The notes: generated by a model not told the origin, from the sequence alone. A DNA stretch of 64,000 nt from Thermomonas sp. (GCF_023953935.1 NZ_JAMLIW010000005.1:1-64000), one strand, 5' to 3'. Positions 1-9,909 are shown, counted from the first letter of the stretch. A program made the numbers and translations.

Positions 1-1712
1 GCGAAGTAGCCGCGCAGGCGGTCGAGGATGAAGTCGTAGAGGTCAGTGGCCACGGTTTCCTCATCCGGCATCCACGTGCCTGCGCTCGCGGCTACCGCCT
101 TGACGCCCTCGTTCTTTGCGGCAGCCAGCTTCGCATCCAGCGTGCGATGAATGACCGCTTGGATGGAACGGATGGCGCCCGCGGCAGATGTTGCCAGCAG
201 CGCCTTCAAATCCAGTTCGAAACCGGATTCGATGATGGTTCGCGCCAAGCCCAACGCATTGCGCCGCAGCGCGAACGGATCCTTGTTGCCGGTGGGTTTG
301 AGGCCGGCGGCAAACCCACCGGCGAGGGTGTCCAGACGCTCGGCAATCGCCAGTACCTTGCCCAGCTGTGATGCGGCGATGTCATCGGCGGCAAAGCGCG
401 GGCGGTAGGCCTCGTCGATGGCCAGCGCCACATCGTCCGGCTCGCCGGCGCGCTGCGCGTAGTAGCGGCCGGCGATGCCCTGCAACTCGGGGAATTCGTT
501 GACCATGCGTGATTGCAGGTCGTTCTTGGCCAGCATGGCCGCGCGTTTTGCCAGCGTCGGATCGGCGCCGACCTGCGCGGCGATGGTTTCCGCCAGCGCC
601 GCCACCTGCGCCACCTTGTCGGCCACGTAGCCCAGCTTGGCCTGATAGGTGACACTCGCCAGCCCGGCACCCATCGCGTCGAGCCCTTGCTTCAAATCTT
701 CATCGAAGAAGAATTTGGCATCGGCAAAGCGCGGACGGATCACGCGCTCGTAGCCTTTGCGGATTTCGTTCGGGTCTTTCGATTCGATATTGGCGATGCC
801 GATGAAATGCTCGGTGAGCTTGCCGCCGGCATCCAGCACCGGGAAGAATTTCTGGTTGACCTCCATGGTTTCGACCAGCGCTTCCTGCGGCACGTTCAGG
901 AAGGCGCGTTCGAACGCGCAGGCCACTGCCACCGGCCATTCGTTGAGGCAGTTGACCTGTTCCAGGTTGTCGTCGCTGATGCGGGCGCTGCCGCCTGCGG
1001 CTTGGGCGGCGGCTTCCACTTCGGCCACCACGCGGGCACGGCGCTCATCCGGGTCCACCAGCACATGCGCGGCGCGCAGTGCCTCGACGTATTCGTCCGG
1101 GCGCGCGATCCACACCGGGCCTTCGTGCATGAAGCGATGGCCGCGGCTCATGCGGGTGGCGCGAATGCCGAGTGCTTCGAGCTCCACGATGTCATCGCCC
1201 AGCAGCGCCACCAGCCAGTGCAGCGGGCGGGCGAAGCCGTAGGGATGGTTACCCCAGCGCATCGGTTTGGGGATCGGCATGCCGGCCAGCGCCTCGTCCA
1301 GCACGCCTTGCAGCAGGTCAGCGGTGCGCGCGCCCGGCGTCACCGCCCGATGCACGAAACGCTCGCCCTTGGCGTCGCTGGTTTTTTCAAGCGCCGTCCA
1401 GTCCACCCCGGCCTTGGCGGCAAAGCCTTGCAGCGCCTTGGTCGGCGCGCCGTTCTCGTCCAACGCGATGTTCAGGTACGGGCCCAGCACTTCGCTGCGC
1501 TGCTCGGGCTGCTCGCTGGCCACGCCCGGCAACAACATCGCGAGGCGACGCGGTGAATACAGCGGCTTGGCCGCATCGCGCTCGATCGCCACGCCGCGTT
1601 TGCCCAGCGCGGCGATCACACCATCGAAAAAGGCCTGCGCCAGACCGGGCAGGGCCTTGACCGGGAGTTCTTCGGTGCCCAGTTCGATCAGGAGGGGGAG
1701 CATGGGGGTCAT
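1..1712 (-). CDS. glyS: Glycyl-tRNA synthetase beta subunit, 3' end beyond window
   Basis: Beta subunit of the heterotetrameric bacterial glycyl-tRNA synthetase, which binds tRNA-Gly and, with GlyQ, charges it in the cytoplasm. About 570 codons are visible of a family length near 690, so the C-terminal anticodon-binding part is cut off by the window edge. The N-terminus contains the family motif [11 protein letters not shown]. The ATG at 1712 starts MTPMLPLL; an in-frame ATG at 1703 is an alternative. It lies downstream of glyQ on the same strand, separated by 123 bases holding a repeat element, so the two are probably one operon. Family assignment is secure. Confidence 0.95.
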   Translation of the reverse strand, partial: MTPMLPLLIELGTEELPVKALPGLAQAFFDGVIAALGKRGVAIERDAAKPLYSPRRLAMLLPGVASEQPEQRSEVLGPYLNIALDENGAPTKALQGFAAKAGVDWTALEKTSDAKGERFVHRAVTPGARTADLLQGVLDEALAGMPIPKPMRWGNHPYGFARPLHWLVALLGDDIVELEALGIRATRMSRGHRFMHEGPVWIARPDEYVEALRAAHVLVDPDERRARVVAEVEAAAQAAGGSARISDDNLEQVNCLNEWPVAVACAFERAFLNVPQEALVETMEVNQKFFPVLDAGGKLTEHFIGIANIESKDPNEIRKGYERVIRPRFADAKFFFDEDLKQGLDAMGAGLASVTYQAKLGYVADKVAQVAALAETIAAQVGADPTLAKRAAMLAKNDLQSRMVNEFPELQGIAGRYYAQRAGEPDDVALAIDEAYRPRFAADDIAASQLGKVLAIAERLDTLAGGFAAGLKPTGNKDPFALRRNALGLARTIIESGFELDLKALLATSAAGAIRSIQAVIHRTLDAKLAAAKNEGVKAVAASAGTWMPDEETVATDLYDFILDRLRGYF

Positions 1713-1733
1713 GTCGTGGCTCGTTGGTTTTTT

Positions 1734-1835
1734 CCTTCTCCCTCCGGGAGAAGGTGCCCGAAGGGCGGATGAGGGTTGTCGGTGAGGTGGTCGATGAACC
1801 CTCACCCCAACCCCTCTCCCGCGGGCAGAGGGGCT
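1734..1835. repeat. REP-like palindromic element between glyQ and glyS
   Basis: Two hairpins in tandem: arms at 1734-1742 and 1746-1754 (CCTTCTCCC / GGGAGAAGG), then a second CCCCTCT...AGAGGGG stem near 1810-1832 just before the glyQ stop. Related elements occur at 27975-28103, in the opposite orientation, and inside priA near 49180-49255. Such GC-rich elements are common in this bacterial family. Here it lies inside a likely operon, where it could affect mRNA processing. Confidence 0.7.
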
Positions 1836-2750
1836 TCAAGCAGCGTGTTTCTTCAGTCCTGGAAACCCCAGCTTCTCGCGCTGAGCGAAATAGCTTTCAG
1901 CCACCGCCTGCGCCAGTTTGCGCACGCGCAGGATGTAGCGCTGGCGTTCGGTGACGGAGATCGCACGGCGCGCATCCAGCAGGTTGAAGCTGTGGCTGGC
2001 CTTGGTGACCTGCTCATACGCGGGCAGCGGCAGGCCGGCCTCGACCAGCTTCATCGCCTCGGCTTCGCAGGCATCGAAGCGATGGAACATTTCTGCGACG
2101 TTGGCATGTTCGAAGTTGTAGGCGCTCTGCTCGACTTCGTTCTGGTGGTAGACATCGCCATAGCGCACCGGCAGCCCGTCCGGGCCATAGGTCCACACCA
2201 GGTCGTAGACGTTGTCGCAGCTTTGCAGGTACATGCACAGCCGCTCCAGTCCGTAGGTGATCTCGCCCAGCACCGGCCGGCATTCCAGCCCGCCGGCCTG
2301 CTGGAAATAGGTGAACTGGGTCACTTCCATGCCGTTCAGCCACACTTCCCAACCCAGGCCCCAGGCGCCCAGCGTCGGCGATTCCCAGTTGTCTTCGACC
2401 AGCCGCAGGTCGTGCACCAGCGGGTCGATGCCGAGTTCTTTCAGTGAATCGAAATACAGCGCGACGATATTGTCGGGCGAGGGCTTCATCACCACCTGGT
2501 ACTGGTAGTAGCGCTGCAGGCGGTTGGGGTTGTCGCCGTAGCGGCCGTCGGTGGGGCGGCGGCTGGGCTGCACGTAGGCGGCATTCCACGACTCCGGGCC
2601 GATCGCGCGCAGGAAGGTGGCCGGGTGGAAGGTGCCGGCGCCGACTTCAAGATCGAGCGGCTGGATCAACACGCAGCCTTGCTTCGCCCAATAGGCGTTG
2701 AGGCGGGTGATGAGTTGCTGGAAGGTGATCGAAACGCGCTGGGCGGACAT
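1836..2750 (-). CDS. glyQ: Glycyl-tRNA synthetase alpha subunit
   Basis: Catalytic alpha subunit of the tetrameric bacterial glycyl-tRNA synthetase (class II), forming glycyl-adenylate in the cytoplasm. The product is 304 residues, the usual length for GlyQ. Conserved stretches include [17 protein letters not shown] near the N-terminus and [19 protein letters not shown] around residues 65-85. It precedes glyS on the minus strand, with a repeat element between the two. The divergent amidotransferase gene begins about 110 bases upstream, so the space between holds the glyQ promoter. Confidence 0.97.
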   Translation of the reverse strand: MSAQRVSITFQQLITRLNAYWAKQGCVLIQPLDLEVGAGTFHPATFLRAIGPESWNAAYVQPSRRPTDGRYGDNPNRLQRYYQYQVVMKPSPDNIVALYFDSLKELGIDPLVHDLRLVEDNWESPTLGAWGLGWEVWLNGMEVTQFTYFQQAGGLECRPVLGEITYGLERLCMYLQSCDNVYDLVWTYGPDGLPVRYGDVYHQNEVEQSAYNFEHANVAEMFHRFDACEAEAMKLVEAGLPLPAYEQVTKASHSFNLLDARRAISVTERQRYILRVRKLAQAVAESYFAQREKLGFPGLKKHAA

Positions 2751-2858
2751 CGTTGCGGTAAACCGGAAGGTGACCCGTTAGTATAAGTGCGACGGCGGCG
2801 GCGCCGGTTCGCCACCTGCTCCGGGCCTCTGCCGCACGTCATGACCCATCGAGCCGAC

Positions 2859-3569
2859 ATGCCACCGTTCCTGATCCTGTCCACCGGTCACCCGACCGCC
2901 TCGATGCGCAGGCACGGCAGCTTTGCCCACTGGATCCGCGTGGCCGCCGGGCTGGACCGCGACGCCGCGGTCGTGATCGACGTCGAGCACGGCGAGCCCC
3001 TGCCCGAACGGGCGGGGTTTGCCGGCGCGCTGGTGACGGGTTCGGCGGCGATGGTGACCGAGCACCTGGATTGGAGCGAGCGCTGTGCCGCCTGGCTGCG
3101 CGAGGCGGGGCAAGCCGGCCTGCCGCTGCTGGGCATCTGCTATGGCCATCAATTGCTCGCTTACGCCTTTGCGGGCGAGGTCGGCTACAACCCGAATGGC
3201 CGCGAAATGGGCACGGTCGACATCGACCTGACCGCCGCCGCCGCGGCTGATCCGCTGTTTGCCGGCCTGCCGGTGCGGATGCCGGTGCAGTCCACCCACC
3301 TGCAAAGCGTGCTGCGACCGCCGCCCGACGCCGTGGTGCTGGCCGGCAACGCCCACGACGCCTGCCACGCCATGCGCTGGGGGCGTTCGGCCTGGGGCGT
3401 GCAGTTCCACCCCGAGTTCAGCACGGTGCACATGCGCGGCTACATCCGCGCCCGTGCCGAGGCGCTGGCGCAGGAAGGCCGCAGCGCATCGGCGCTGCTG
3501 GACGCGGTGACGGCCGCCCCCGCGGCGCGCCGGGTGCTGCGTCGATTCGTGCGCCACGCGCGGCGTTGA
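2859..3569 (+). CDS. Class I glutamine amidotransferase (GATase1) protein
   Basis: A stand-alone class I glutamine amidotransferase domain of 236 residues. The nucleophile elbow GICYGHQ places the catalytic Cys at about residue 94, and GVQFHPEF supplies the His and Glu of the triad. Members hydrolyse glutamine and transfer ammonia, but free-standing ones like this often have an unknown acceptor, and some act as gamma-glutamyl hydrolases. I chose the ATG at 2859 because MPPFLILSTGHP matches the usual family start; in-frame ATGs at 2841 and 2787 would add residues unlike the family. It is divergent from glyQ and followed by a membrane protein gene 42 bases on. Confidence 0.85.
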   Translation: MPPFLILSTGHPTASMRRHGSFAHWIRVAAGLDRDAAVVIDVEHGEPLPERAGFAGALVTGSAAMVTEHLDWSERCAAWLREAGQAGLPLLGICYGHQLLAYAFAGEVGYNPNGREMGTVDIDLTAAAAADPLFAGLPVRMPVQSTHLQSVLRPPPDAVVLAGNAHDACHAMRWGRSAWGVQFHPEFSTVHMRGYIRARAEALAQEGRSASALLDAVTAAPAARRVLRRFVRHARR

Positions 3570-3611
3570 CGCCGCTTCCGGTATCCTTGCACGGTCAGAT
3601 CGGGGCGTTTC

Positions 3612-4541
3612 ATGGACATTCGCAAGTTGCCGGTCCAGCAGGGGCTGGTGTGGTTCCGGCTGGCCATCGACCTGGGCTCGAAAAATCCGCGCGCCGTGTT
3701 CGGTGCCGCCCTGCTGCTGATCTCGACCCTCTATGCCGCGGTGCTGCTGATGGCGCTGGTGCTCTCCCTGCTGGTCGGCGGCGAGGCCCAGGAGGGCCAG
3801 CCCCCCGACATGAAGCTGGTGATGCTGGTCGCGCTGGCGCTGGCCATGCTGATCATTTTCCTGGTACCGATCCTGCTCGGCGGGCTGATGCACGTGATCC
3901 GCGAAGCCGAAGCCGGCAGGCCGGTGCGGGCCCGCGACATCTATGCGCCGCTGCGCAGCGAGCACGGCCAGAAACTGGCCTGGCTGGGGCTGGTGCAGGT
4001 GGCGCTGGCGATGCTCGGCGGCGTGCTGGCGATCGGGCTTGCCGGTGGCGATTATTGGCGCGATTACATGAAGGCGGCCGAAGTGCTGGCCCAGCACGGT
4101 ACGCCGGTGCTGGGCGAGCCGCGCCATCCGGGCCTGCTGTTCGTCGTGCAGATGACGTTCAACTACTTCAGTTCCGCGCTGCTGCTGTATTCCATCCCGC
4201 TGATGCTGTTTTCCAATCGCGGCGTGGTGCCGGCGCTGGGCGCGGCCCTGCGCGCGGCCGTGCGCAATGCCAGCGCGAACCTGCTGGCCGCGGGCCTGTT
4301 CATCGGCGCGCTGCTGGTCGGAGCGCTGGTGGCCGGTCTGGTCGCCAGCCTGCTGGCCGTGCTGGGTGGCCTGATCCACCCTGCCGTGGGTGCCCTGCTG
4401 GCCACACTGGTAATGCTGGGCTTTGCCATCACCGCGCTGGTGCTGGTGACCGGGGCAGCCTACCTGGCCTGGCGCGACACCTTCGGCGATCCCGCGGCCC
4501 CGCCGCCGGTGCCGGTGCCGGTGCACCATCTCGAGGCCTGA
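3612..4541 (+). CDS. BPSS1780-type integral membrane protein
   Basis: Predicted inner-membrane protein of 309 residues with about six hydrophobic segments (roughly residues 30-60, 72-97, 125-145, 180-205, 215-245 and 250-285). The N-terminal block with FRLAIDLGSKNPRA and the overall layout fit the uncharacterised BPSS1780 membrane family. No enzymatic motif is visible. The C-terminus is a short proline and valine-rich tail. It follows the amidotransferase gene on the same strand and converges on the RDD gene. Function unknown. Confidence 0.75.
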   Translation: MDIRKLPVQQGLVWFRLAIDLGSKNPRAVFGAALLLISTLYAAVLLMALVLSLLVGGEAQEGQPPDMKLVMLVALALAMLIIFLVPILLGGLMHVIREAEAGRPVRARDIYAPLRSEHGQKLAWLGLVQVALAMLGGVLAIGLAGGDYWRDYMKAAEVLAQHGTPVLGEPRHPGLLFVVQMTFNYFSSALLLYSIPLMLFSNRGVVPALGAALRAAVRNASANLLAAGLFIGALLVGALVAGLVASLLAVLGGLIHPAVGALLATLVMLGFAITALVLVTGAAYLAWRDTFGDPAAPPPVPVPVHHLEA

Positions 4542-4629
4542 GGGCTGCGCACGCCCTGATTCACCTAGCTGGATTCACTCCGCTGGATTGACTCAGCCGG
4601 ACCCACCCACCAAGTCCATCCAGACGGAT

Positions 4630-5334
4630 TCAGGCTGCGCCCAGCGCCTGCGCCAGCAGGGTTTGCGTCCAATCACGCAGCGCCAGGAACAGCCATGCGA
4701 CGCTCAGCACACCGGCGATTGCCTGCAGCAGCAGCCAGCCCCGGCCCCAGGTCGGCAGAACACGTCGTGCCGAATCGGCCAGCACGCGGGTGCCACTGAG
4801 CCGATCGTGCAAGGCCAGATGCGGCGCCAGCAGGGCCATCGCGTGGCCCAGGTTGAGGGTGAGCCAGGACAGGCCGGCGGCGGCAAAACGCGTCAGCACC
4901 CGCGGCAGCGCCAGGCGATTGCCGTGTCCGTCGGCGACGATCAGCCCGAATGCCCGCTTGCCAGGCGTGGCCTGCCAGCGCGAGCTCTCGAAGGCCAATG
5001 ACCACAGGCAGGCCAACAGCGCATACAGCAAGGGGGGCGCGAGCAGCAGCGTGGTCAGGGCCGAGGACAGCTGCCCCACCGCCGAAGTCATGCGCGGGTC
5101 GGAGAGCAGGGCCAGGGCCATCGCCAGCGGGGATTGCCCCGCGGCGACGAAGCTGTCGAGCTGCTGCGTCATGCCTGCAACCACCGCCCGCAGCGCAGCT
5201 TCGGCCTGCTCCGCCGCCGCGCCAAGGATGGGCCAACCCAGCAGCAGGACCAGCGGCAGCAGGCAGGCGGCGTCCAGCGACCAGGCCGCATAGCGCAGCC
5301 AGAACCCCGCCGGCGCGCGCTCAGGGGGCGGCAC
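4630..5334 (-). CDS. RDD family membrane protein
   Basis: Membrane protein of 234 residues with the RDD-family start: GFWLRYAAWSLDAACLLPLVLLL gives the Arg and Asp residues of the first conserved helix, and WQATPGKRAFGLIVAD carries the second signature. About four hydrophobic segments are visible, with a longer periplasmic or cytoplasmic insert around residues 45-85. RDD proteins are poorly characterised; some have been linked to ion transport. Its start overlaps the 3' end of tatC by 14 bases, so it is the last gene of a tatA-tatB-tatC-RDD operon and is probably translationally coupled. Confidence 0.8.
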   Translation of the reverse strand: MPPPERAPAGFWLRYAAWSLDAACLLPLVLLLGWPILGAAAEQAEAALRAVVAGMTQQLDSFVAAGQSPLAMALALLSDPRMTSAVGQLSSALTTLLLAPPLLYALLACLWSLAFESSRWQATPGKRAFGLIVADGHGNRLALPRVLTRFAAAGLSWLTLNLGHAMALLAPHLALHDRLSGTRVLADSARRVLPTWGRGWLLLQAIAGVLSVAWLFLALRDWTQTLLAQALGAA

Positions 5335-6070
5335 GGGCCGGCGACCTCGGGGCCACGAACTGCGCGGCGATGATGCCGGCCTCGTACAGCAGGCACATCG
5401 GGATCGCCAGCATCAGCTGGCTGACCACGTCCGGCGGGGTCAGCACGGCGGCAACGATGAAGATGCCGACGACGGCATAGCCGCGCCCCTCGCGCAGCTG
5501 CGCCGGCGTCACCCAGCCCAGCAGGGCCAGGATGACCAGCGCCACCGGCAGTTCGAACGCCAGCCCGAAGGCGAGGAACAGCACCAGCACGAAATCGAGA
5601 TAGGCGCTGATGTCGGTCATCATCGCCACGCCCTCCGGCGTCACCCGGGTCAGGAAGCCGAACACCATCGGCAGCACCAGGAAATAGGCGAACGCGCAGC
5701 CGGTGTAGAACAGCAGCAGCGCCGAGGACAGCAACGGCAGCGCCAGCCGTTTCTCGCGCTTATACAGCCCCGGCGCCACGAAGGCCCAAGCCTGGTAGAG
5801 CAGCCACGGCATCGTCACCACCAGCGCAACGAAAAACGCCAGCTTCATCGGCGCGAAGAACGGGCTGGCGACCTGGGTGGCGATGATATGGCTGCCGGCC
5901 GGCAATTTGGCCAGCAGCGGCTTGGCCAGTTCAGCATAGAGCGCGTTGGCGAACGGCAGCAGGCAGACCAGCGCCAGCCCGAGCCCGGCGAACCCGCGCA
6001 GCAGGCGCACGCGCAGCTCCAGCAGGTGGGCGATCAGCGGACGTTCGGCGTCACCGGCAGCGTCAGTCAT
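5321..6070 (-). CDS. tatC: Twin-arginine translocase subunit TatC
   Basis: TatC is the polytopic inner-membrane receptor for twin-arginine signal peptides. The product is 249 residues with six transmembrane segments. The N-terminal LIAHLLELRVRLLRG corresponds to the conserved HLxELRxR motif, and FVAPGLYKREKR is the conserved loop following TM2. The ATG at 6070 (MTDAAGDAERPL) was chosen over a longer upstream frame because it overlaps the tatB stop by 8 bases, the usual arrangement. Part of the tatABC operon with the RDD gene downstream. Confidence 0.95.
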   Translation of the reverse strand: MTDAAGDAERPLIAHLLELRVRLLRGFAGLGLALVCLLPFANALYAELAKPLLAKLPAGSHIIATQVASPFFAPMKLAFFVALVVTMPWLLYQAWAFVAPGLYKREKRLALPLLSSALLLFYTGCAFAYFLVLPMVFGFLTRVTPEGVAMMTDISAYLDFVLVLFLAFGLAFELPVALVILALLGWVTPAQLREGRGYAVVGIFIVAAVLTPPDVVSQLMLAIPMCLLYEAGIIAAQFVAPRSPARAAP

Positions 6071-6401
6071 CGCGCTTCTCGCCCACCGCGGGCTCCGGCG
6101 ACTCCGTCCGGGCAGCCGGCGCCTCGGGCTCGATCCGCAACGCGCCCTGGGCATCGCTGACCGCATCCAGCGCCTCGCCGCGCGACTGCTCCAGCGCCTT
6201 GCGGGTTTCATCAAGGCTGCGGCGCAGGTCCTCGTTCGCCAGCTCCTGCTCCAGCTCGTTCTTCACCGCGTGCCACTGAGCGCGCGCCTTGCGTACCCAC
6301 AGGCCGGCAAAACGCGCCGCCCTGGGCAAGCGCTCCGGGCCCAGCACGACCAAGGCCACCAGCGCCACCACCAGCATTTCGCCGAAGGAAAAATCGAACA
6401 T
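6063..6401 (-). CDS. tatB: Twin-arginine translocase subunit TatB
   Basis: TatB, 112 residues, the single-span partner of TatC in the Tat substrate receptor. It begins with the canonical MFDFSFGEMLVVALVALVV membrane segment followed by the LGPERLPRAAR hinge, then an amphipathic and acidic helical region and a Pro/Glu-rich tail. It lies 24 bases downstream of tatA and overlaps tatC by 8 bases. Confidence 0.95.
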   Translation of the reverse strand: MFDFSFGEMLVVALVALVVLGPERLPRAARFAGLWVRKARAQWHAVKNELEQELANEDLRRSLDETRKALEQSRGEALDAVSDAQGALRIEPEAPAARTESPEPAVGEKRDD

Positions 6402-6425
6402 CGGCGAGACCTCCGCCTCGCGGCG

Positions 6426-6650
6426 TCAGTGCGCGCGGTCGTCGGGCCCGCGCGATTCCGGCGGCGGCGCGGCAGGCTGGCTCTCGACAGGCGCGGCCGG
6501 CTTGTTGTCCTCGTCGCCGTGCACGCCCTTCTTGAATTCATTGACCGCCTTGCCGAGGTCACGCGCGCCCGAAGTCAGGCGCTTGGTGCCGAACACCAGC
6601 AGGACGATGGCCAGCACGATCAACCAGTGCCAAATGCTGAAACTGCCCAT
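6426..6650 (-). CDS. tatA: Twin-arginine translocase pore subunit TatA
   Basis: TatA oligomerises to form the Tat conduit. From the ATG at 6650 the product is 74 residues: [19 protein letters not shown] membrane helix, the FGTKRL hinge, the amphipathic [15 protein letters not shown] helix, then a charged proline-rich tail. An upstream in-frame ATG at 6662 would add MDAA; I preferred MGSFS because TatA proteins typically begin so. No strong ribosome-binding site is visible for either. First gene of the tatABC operon. Confidence 0.93.
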   Translation of the reverse strand: MGSFSIWHWLIVLAIVLLVFGTKRLTSGARDLGKAVNEFKKGVHGDEDNKPAAPVESQPAAPPPESRGPDDRAH

Positions 6651-6834
6651 GGCGGCATCCATCTATGCGACGTGCATGATTCTATCTGGCGATTCTAACC
6701 CAGTGGCAGGGCCGCGATACCGCATCGACGCGGCCGCGCGACAGGTGCACCCGTTGGGTTCAGCCAGCGTTGCCGATGCCCCGGCAACGCACCGGCCGGG
6801 CACGGCAGCGCCCGGCCGCGGAAATTCCCGCTGC

Positions 6835-7632
6835 TTACGGCTGCGTCAGCGGCGCGCTGGCGGCCGGTTCGGCCGATTCCAGCGGATGCGCCTGCGCGGC
6901 GCCCGGTTCGGCAGCCGGCGCCGGCGCGGTGTGGCGGGCCCGGCGGGCGGCGGTGGTCGCTTCCTCCAGCTCATTGCGAAACGCCACGATCGGCGCCGAG
7001 GCCGGGGTCGGCGTGCGCCCTTCGAACACCATGCGCGGGGTGATGCCGTAGCCATAGGCGCCGCGGTTGGCGCTGTGGTCGATTTGCAGGACCGCACCGT
7101 CCAGCGCCACCCCGGCGAACAGGCCGCGCGCGCGCGACCACGACCAGATCTCGGCCTTGAGCGCACCGTCGGTGGCCGCCGCCGCGTTGCGCCCAACCGG
7201 CCCGGCGGCGACCGACGCATCGGCGCCCAGCGTCACCTTGCCGTTGATGATGTTGTCGAGGCCGCGTTCGCTGCGGAACACCAGGATCACGTCGGAGGAT
7301 TGCACGCCGGCCTGGAAGCCGACGCTGGCGCCGGTCAGGCGCACGAACACCGGGTTCGACCAGGTGCCGTCCGGGTTCTTGATCGACATCAGCCCATGGC
7401 CGCGACGGCCGCCGAGCACGAAGCCGGCCTTGATGGTGTCGGGAATCACGACAATCCCGCGCGCTTCGTCGAGCAGGCGATCCGGGATCGAGGAGTCGGG
7501 AACGGACTGGATTTCACGCATGACCCGCAGCGCGTTGTCGGCGCGGTTGTCCTCGTGTTCGCCGGCAATGGCGGCGGTGGCCAGCAGCAGCGCGGCCAGG
7601 GCAAGGGTCAAACGCAGAGGACGTGCGGTCAT
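6835..7632 (-). CDS. SYLF-domain (Ysc84-type) lipid-binding protein
   Basis: Exported protein of 265 residues with a signal peptide (hydrophobic residues 5-22, cleavage near AIAGEH) and a SYLF/Ysc84 actin-binding-type domain. Characteristic stretches are GIVVIPDTIKAGFVLGGRRG and GASVGFQAGVQSSDVILVF. Bacterial SYLF proteins are periplasmic or envelope-associated and are thought to bind phospholipids. The start at 7632 was chosen because GGAG lies eight bases upstream; the longer reading frame to 7686 lacks signal-peptide character. The C-terminal 50 residues are Ala/Pro-rich and probably disordered. Confidence 0.85.
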   Translation of the reverse strand: MTARPLRLTLALAALLLATAAIAGEHEDNRADNALRVMREIQSVPDSSIPDRLLDEARGIVVIPDTIKAGFVLGGRRGHGLMSIKNPDGTWSNPVFVRLTGASVGFQAGVQSSDVILVFRSERGLDNIINGKVTLGADASVAAGPVGRNAAAATDGALKAEIWSWSRARGLFAGVALDGAVLQIDHSANRGAYGYGITPRMVFEGRTPTPASAPIVAFRNELEEATTAARRARHTAPAPAAEPGAAQAHPLESAEPAASAPLTQP

Positions 7633-7754
7633 CGTGATTCTCCGTCGCGGGGTCGGGGGATGCGGGCATGGTGGCGCGCCGCCCATGAATCCAGCTTAAG
7701 GCAAAGCGGTTGCGGTGCAACACCGCAGCCCGGCGGAATCCGAGTGGAATGGGC

Positions 7755-9518
7755 TCAGCGGGTGGCCGCCACCTTGGTGTTCTCCACCCACGCGCGCACC
7801 TGCGACTCCAGCACCGGCAGCGGTACCGCGCCCTGGGCGAGGATCACGTCGTGGAAGGCGCGTTCGTCGAACTTGCTGCCCAGCTGTGCTTCCGCTTCGC
7901 TGCGCAGGCGGCGAATGGTCAGCTCGCCGAGTTTGTAGCTCAAGGCCTGGCCCGGCCACGAGATGTAGCGGTCGACCTCGGTGGTAATTTCATGTTCCGA
8001 CAGCGCGGTGTTGTCGCGCAGGTAGGTCAGTGCCTGTTCGCGGGTCCAGCCCATGTGGTGGATGCCGGTGTCGATCACCAGCCGGCAGGCGCGCCACATC
8101 GCATAGGTCAGGCGGCCGAAGTCCTCGTAAGGCGTCTGGTAGATGCCCATTTCGACACCCAGCCATTCGCTGTACAGGCCCCAGCCCTCACCGTAGGCGC
8201 TGATGTAATTCCTGCGGAATCCGGGCAGGTCGCCCTGTTCGCGCACCAGCGACAGCTGCAGCGAATGGCCGGGCACCGATTCGTGCAGGGTCAGCGCCGG
8301 CAGGTTGTACAGCGGGCGGCTGGGCAGGTCGTAGGTGTTGACCCAGTAGGTGTCGGCGCCGCCGCGGCCGGCGGTCCAGTACGGTGCGATGGCGGGGGCG
8401 ACCGGGACGATGGTGAAGCGGCCGCGCGGCAGCGTGCCGATGATCTTGCCGACCTGCCCGTCCACCCGCTTGCTGATCCAGGCGGCGCGGTCGAGCAGCT
8501 CCTGCGGGGTTGTGGCGTAGAACTGCGGATCGGTGCGCAGGAACTGCAGGAAATCGGCGAAGCGGGTTTGCGGCGAACGCCCGCTGAAGCCGACCTTGCC
8601 GATGATCGCGTCCATCTCGGCGCGGAGCGATGCCACCTCCGCAAGGCCGATGGCGTGGATTTCGTCGGGCGAAAGATCCAGCGTGGTGTAGGCGCGGATC
8701 TGTTCGCGATACCACGCCTTGCCATCGGGCATCGCTTCGGCAGCCAGCGTGGTGCGGGCGTGCGGGACGTAGTCGTTGCGGAAGAAGGCCAGCAGCTTGC
8801 CGAAGGCGGGAATCACCGCTTCGCGGATCGCCGCGCGGCCCTCGGCGCGCAATGCGTCCTGTTCGGCCGCCGGTATAGTTGCGGGCATCTGCTTGTACGG
8901 CGCCCACAGCGCGGACTGCTGCGGGTCTTTCAGGTCCGCCGTCATCGCGATCGACAGGTCGCGGCCGACCAGTACCACCTGCGGAACGGTGAAGCCACGG
9001 GCAAGCCCGGCGCGCATGTTGGCGATCTGCTGATCGAAATAGCGCGGCACGTCGCGCAGGCGGGAGGCATAGGCGCGGAAGTCGGCGCTGGTACGCAGCT
9101 TGCCGTCGGCCATGAAATCGAGATTCGACCAGAACGCCGTGTCGGAATTGAACGGCATCTCGTAGTCGCGAAAGCGCAGCGCGGCCGCCTTGTGCTCGAT
9201 CTGCGGGCGGTAGACCGCGTAATTCACCCGTTCGGCTGGCGACAGCGCCGCCACGTCGATCCGGTCGAGCCGCTTGAGCACGTCGTCCAGATAGGCCAGC
9301 CGGCTCGCCTGCGCCGGCGGGCTGACGTCGGGCAGGTGCGGCGAACGCACGGTCTGGACATCGGCGCTGTCTTCGTCCCATTCCGAAGGCTGCGCCGTTC
9401 GCCACGCCCATTCGTTCTGATAGATGGCGCGGAAGTCGGCATCGGCAGTGCGTGCTGTCGGAGTTTGCGCCATCGCAAGCAGCGGGCACAGCAGGAGGAC
9501 AAGCAGCGGTCGTTTCAC
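7755..9518 (-). CDS. DUF885 family secreted hydrolase (metallopeptidase-like)
   Basis: Exported protein of about 587 residues in the DUF885 family, which has a metallopeptidase-like fold. The HESVPGHSLQLS motif in the C-terminal half is the typical zinc-site segment, followed by AYGEGWGLYSEWLG, which carries the third-ligand region. I chose the GTG at 9518 because GGAA sits six bases upstream and a clean signal peptide follows (MKRPLLVLLLCPLLAMA); an ATG at 9539 would add seven residues. It stands alone between the SYLF gene and the LAB_N gene on the same strand. Substrate unknown. Confidence 0.85.
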   Translation of the reverse strand: MKRPLLVLLLCPLLAMAQTPTARTADADFRAIYQNEWAWRTAQPSEWDEDSADVQTVRSPHLPDVSPPAQASRLAYLDDVLKRLDRIDVAALSPAERVNYAVYRPQIEHKAAALRFRDYEMPFNSDTAFWSNLDFMADGKLRTSADFRAYASRLRDVPRYFDQQIANMRAGLARGFTVPQVVLVGRDLSIAMTADLKDPQQSALWAPYKQMPATIPAAEQDALRAEGRAAIREAVIPAFGKLLAFFRNDYVPHARTTLAAEAMPDGKAWYREQIRAYTTLDLSPDEIHAIGLAEVASLRAEMDAIIGKVGFSGRSPQTRFADFLQFLRTDPQFYATTPQELLDRAAWISKRVDGQVGKIIGTLPRGRFTIVPVAPAIAPYWTAGRGGADTYWVNTYDLPSRPLYNLPALTLHESVPGHSLQLSLVREQGDLPGFRRNYISAYGEGWGLYSEWLGVEMGIYQTPYEDFGRLTYAMWRACRLVIDTGIHHMGWTREQALTYLRDNTALSEHEITTEVDRYISWPGQALSYKLGELTIRRLRSEAEAQLGSKFDERAFHDVILAQGAVPLPVLESQVRAWVENTKVAATR

Positions 9519-9561
9519 GGGCAGTTCCGGGAAGGGCATCCCTGCATCGTAGCGGCTGGCG

Positions 9562-9909
9562 TCAATGCTCGGCGCGGTCGCGGTTCCAGCCGCGGTGGCG
9601 GATGTCCAGATACAGGCTGTAGGCGGCGGTGAACGCCGGGAACAGGTTCTGCAGGATGCCCACCGCATCGTTCTTGCCGAACACGAAGTACGCCAGCGTC
9701 ATCAGGCTGCCGAGGATGCTCATGTACCAGAACAGGCGCGGAATCACCGGCTTGCGCGCGCGCTTGCTGGCGATGAACTGCACCACCCAGCGGCTGCCGA
9801 ACATCAGCGCGCCGGTCAGGCCGATCAGCTTCCACGGGCTCATGTGGATGCCGGTCCAGGCCAACGCGGCAATCGGTGCATCCATGAAGCCGGCCGGCAC
9901 CGGCATCAC
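9562..9909 (-). CDS. Lipid A biosynthesis N-terminal (LAB_N) domain protein
   Basis: Small membrane protein of 115 residues with three hydrophobic segments, matching the LAB_N domain otherwise fused to the N-terminus of some LpxB proteins. Diagnostic pieces are GSRWVVQFIASKRARK and LFWYMSILGSLMTLAYF. Stand-alone LAB_N proteins usually sit beside a GT2 glycosyltransferase, as here: the upstream GT2 stop overlaps this start by four bases. The pair probably modifies a membrane lipid, perhaps lipid A or a polyprenyl sugar, at the inner membrane. The exact reaction is not established. Confidence 0.85.
   Translation of the reverse strand: MMPVPAGFMDAPIAALAWTGIHMSPWKLIGLTGALMFGSRWVVQFIASKRARKPVIPRLFWYMSILGSLMTLAYFVFGKNDAVGILQNLFPAFTAAYSLYLDIRHRGWNRDRAEH

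Noticed and set aside
9510-9522. CGTTTCACG-type half of a parS-like site, with other GTTTCAC matches near 31310 and 46775
   Set aside because: None shows both arms of the parS palindrome TGTTTCACGTGAAACA. They are half-sites expected by chance.
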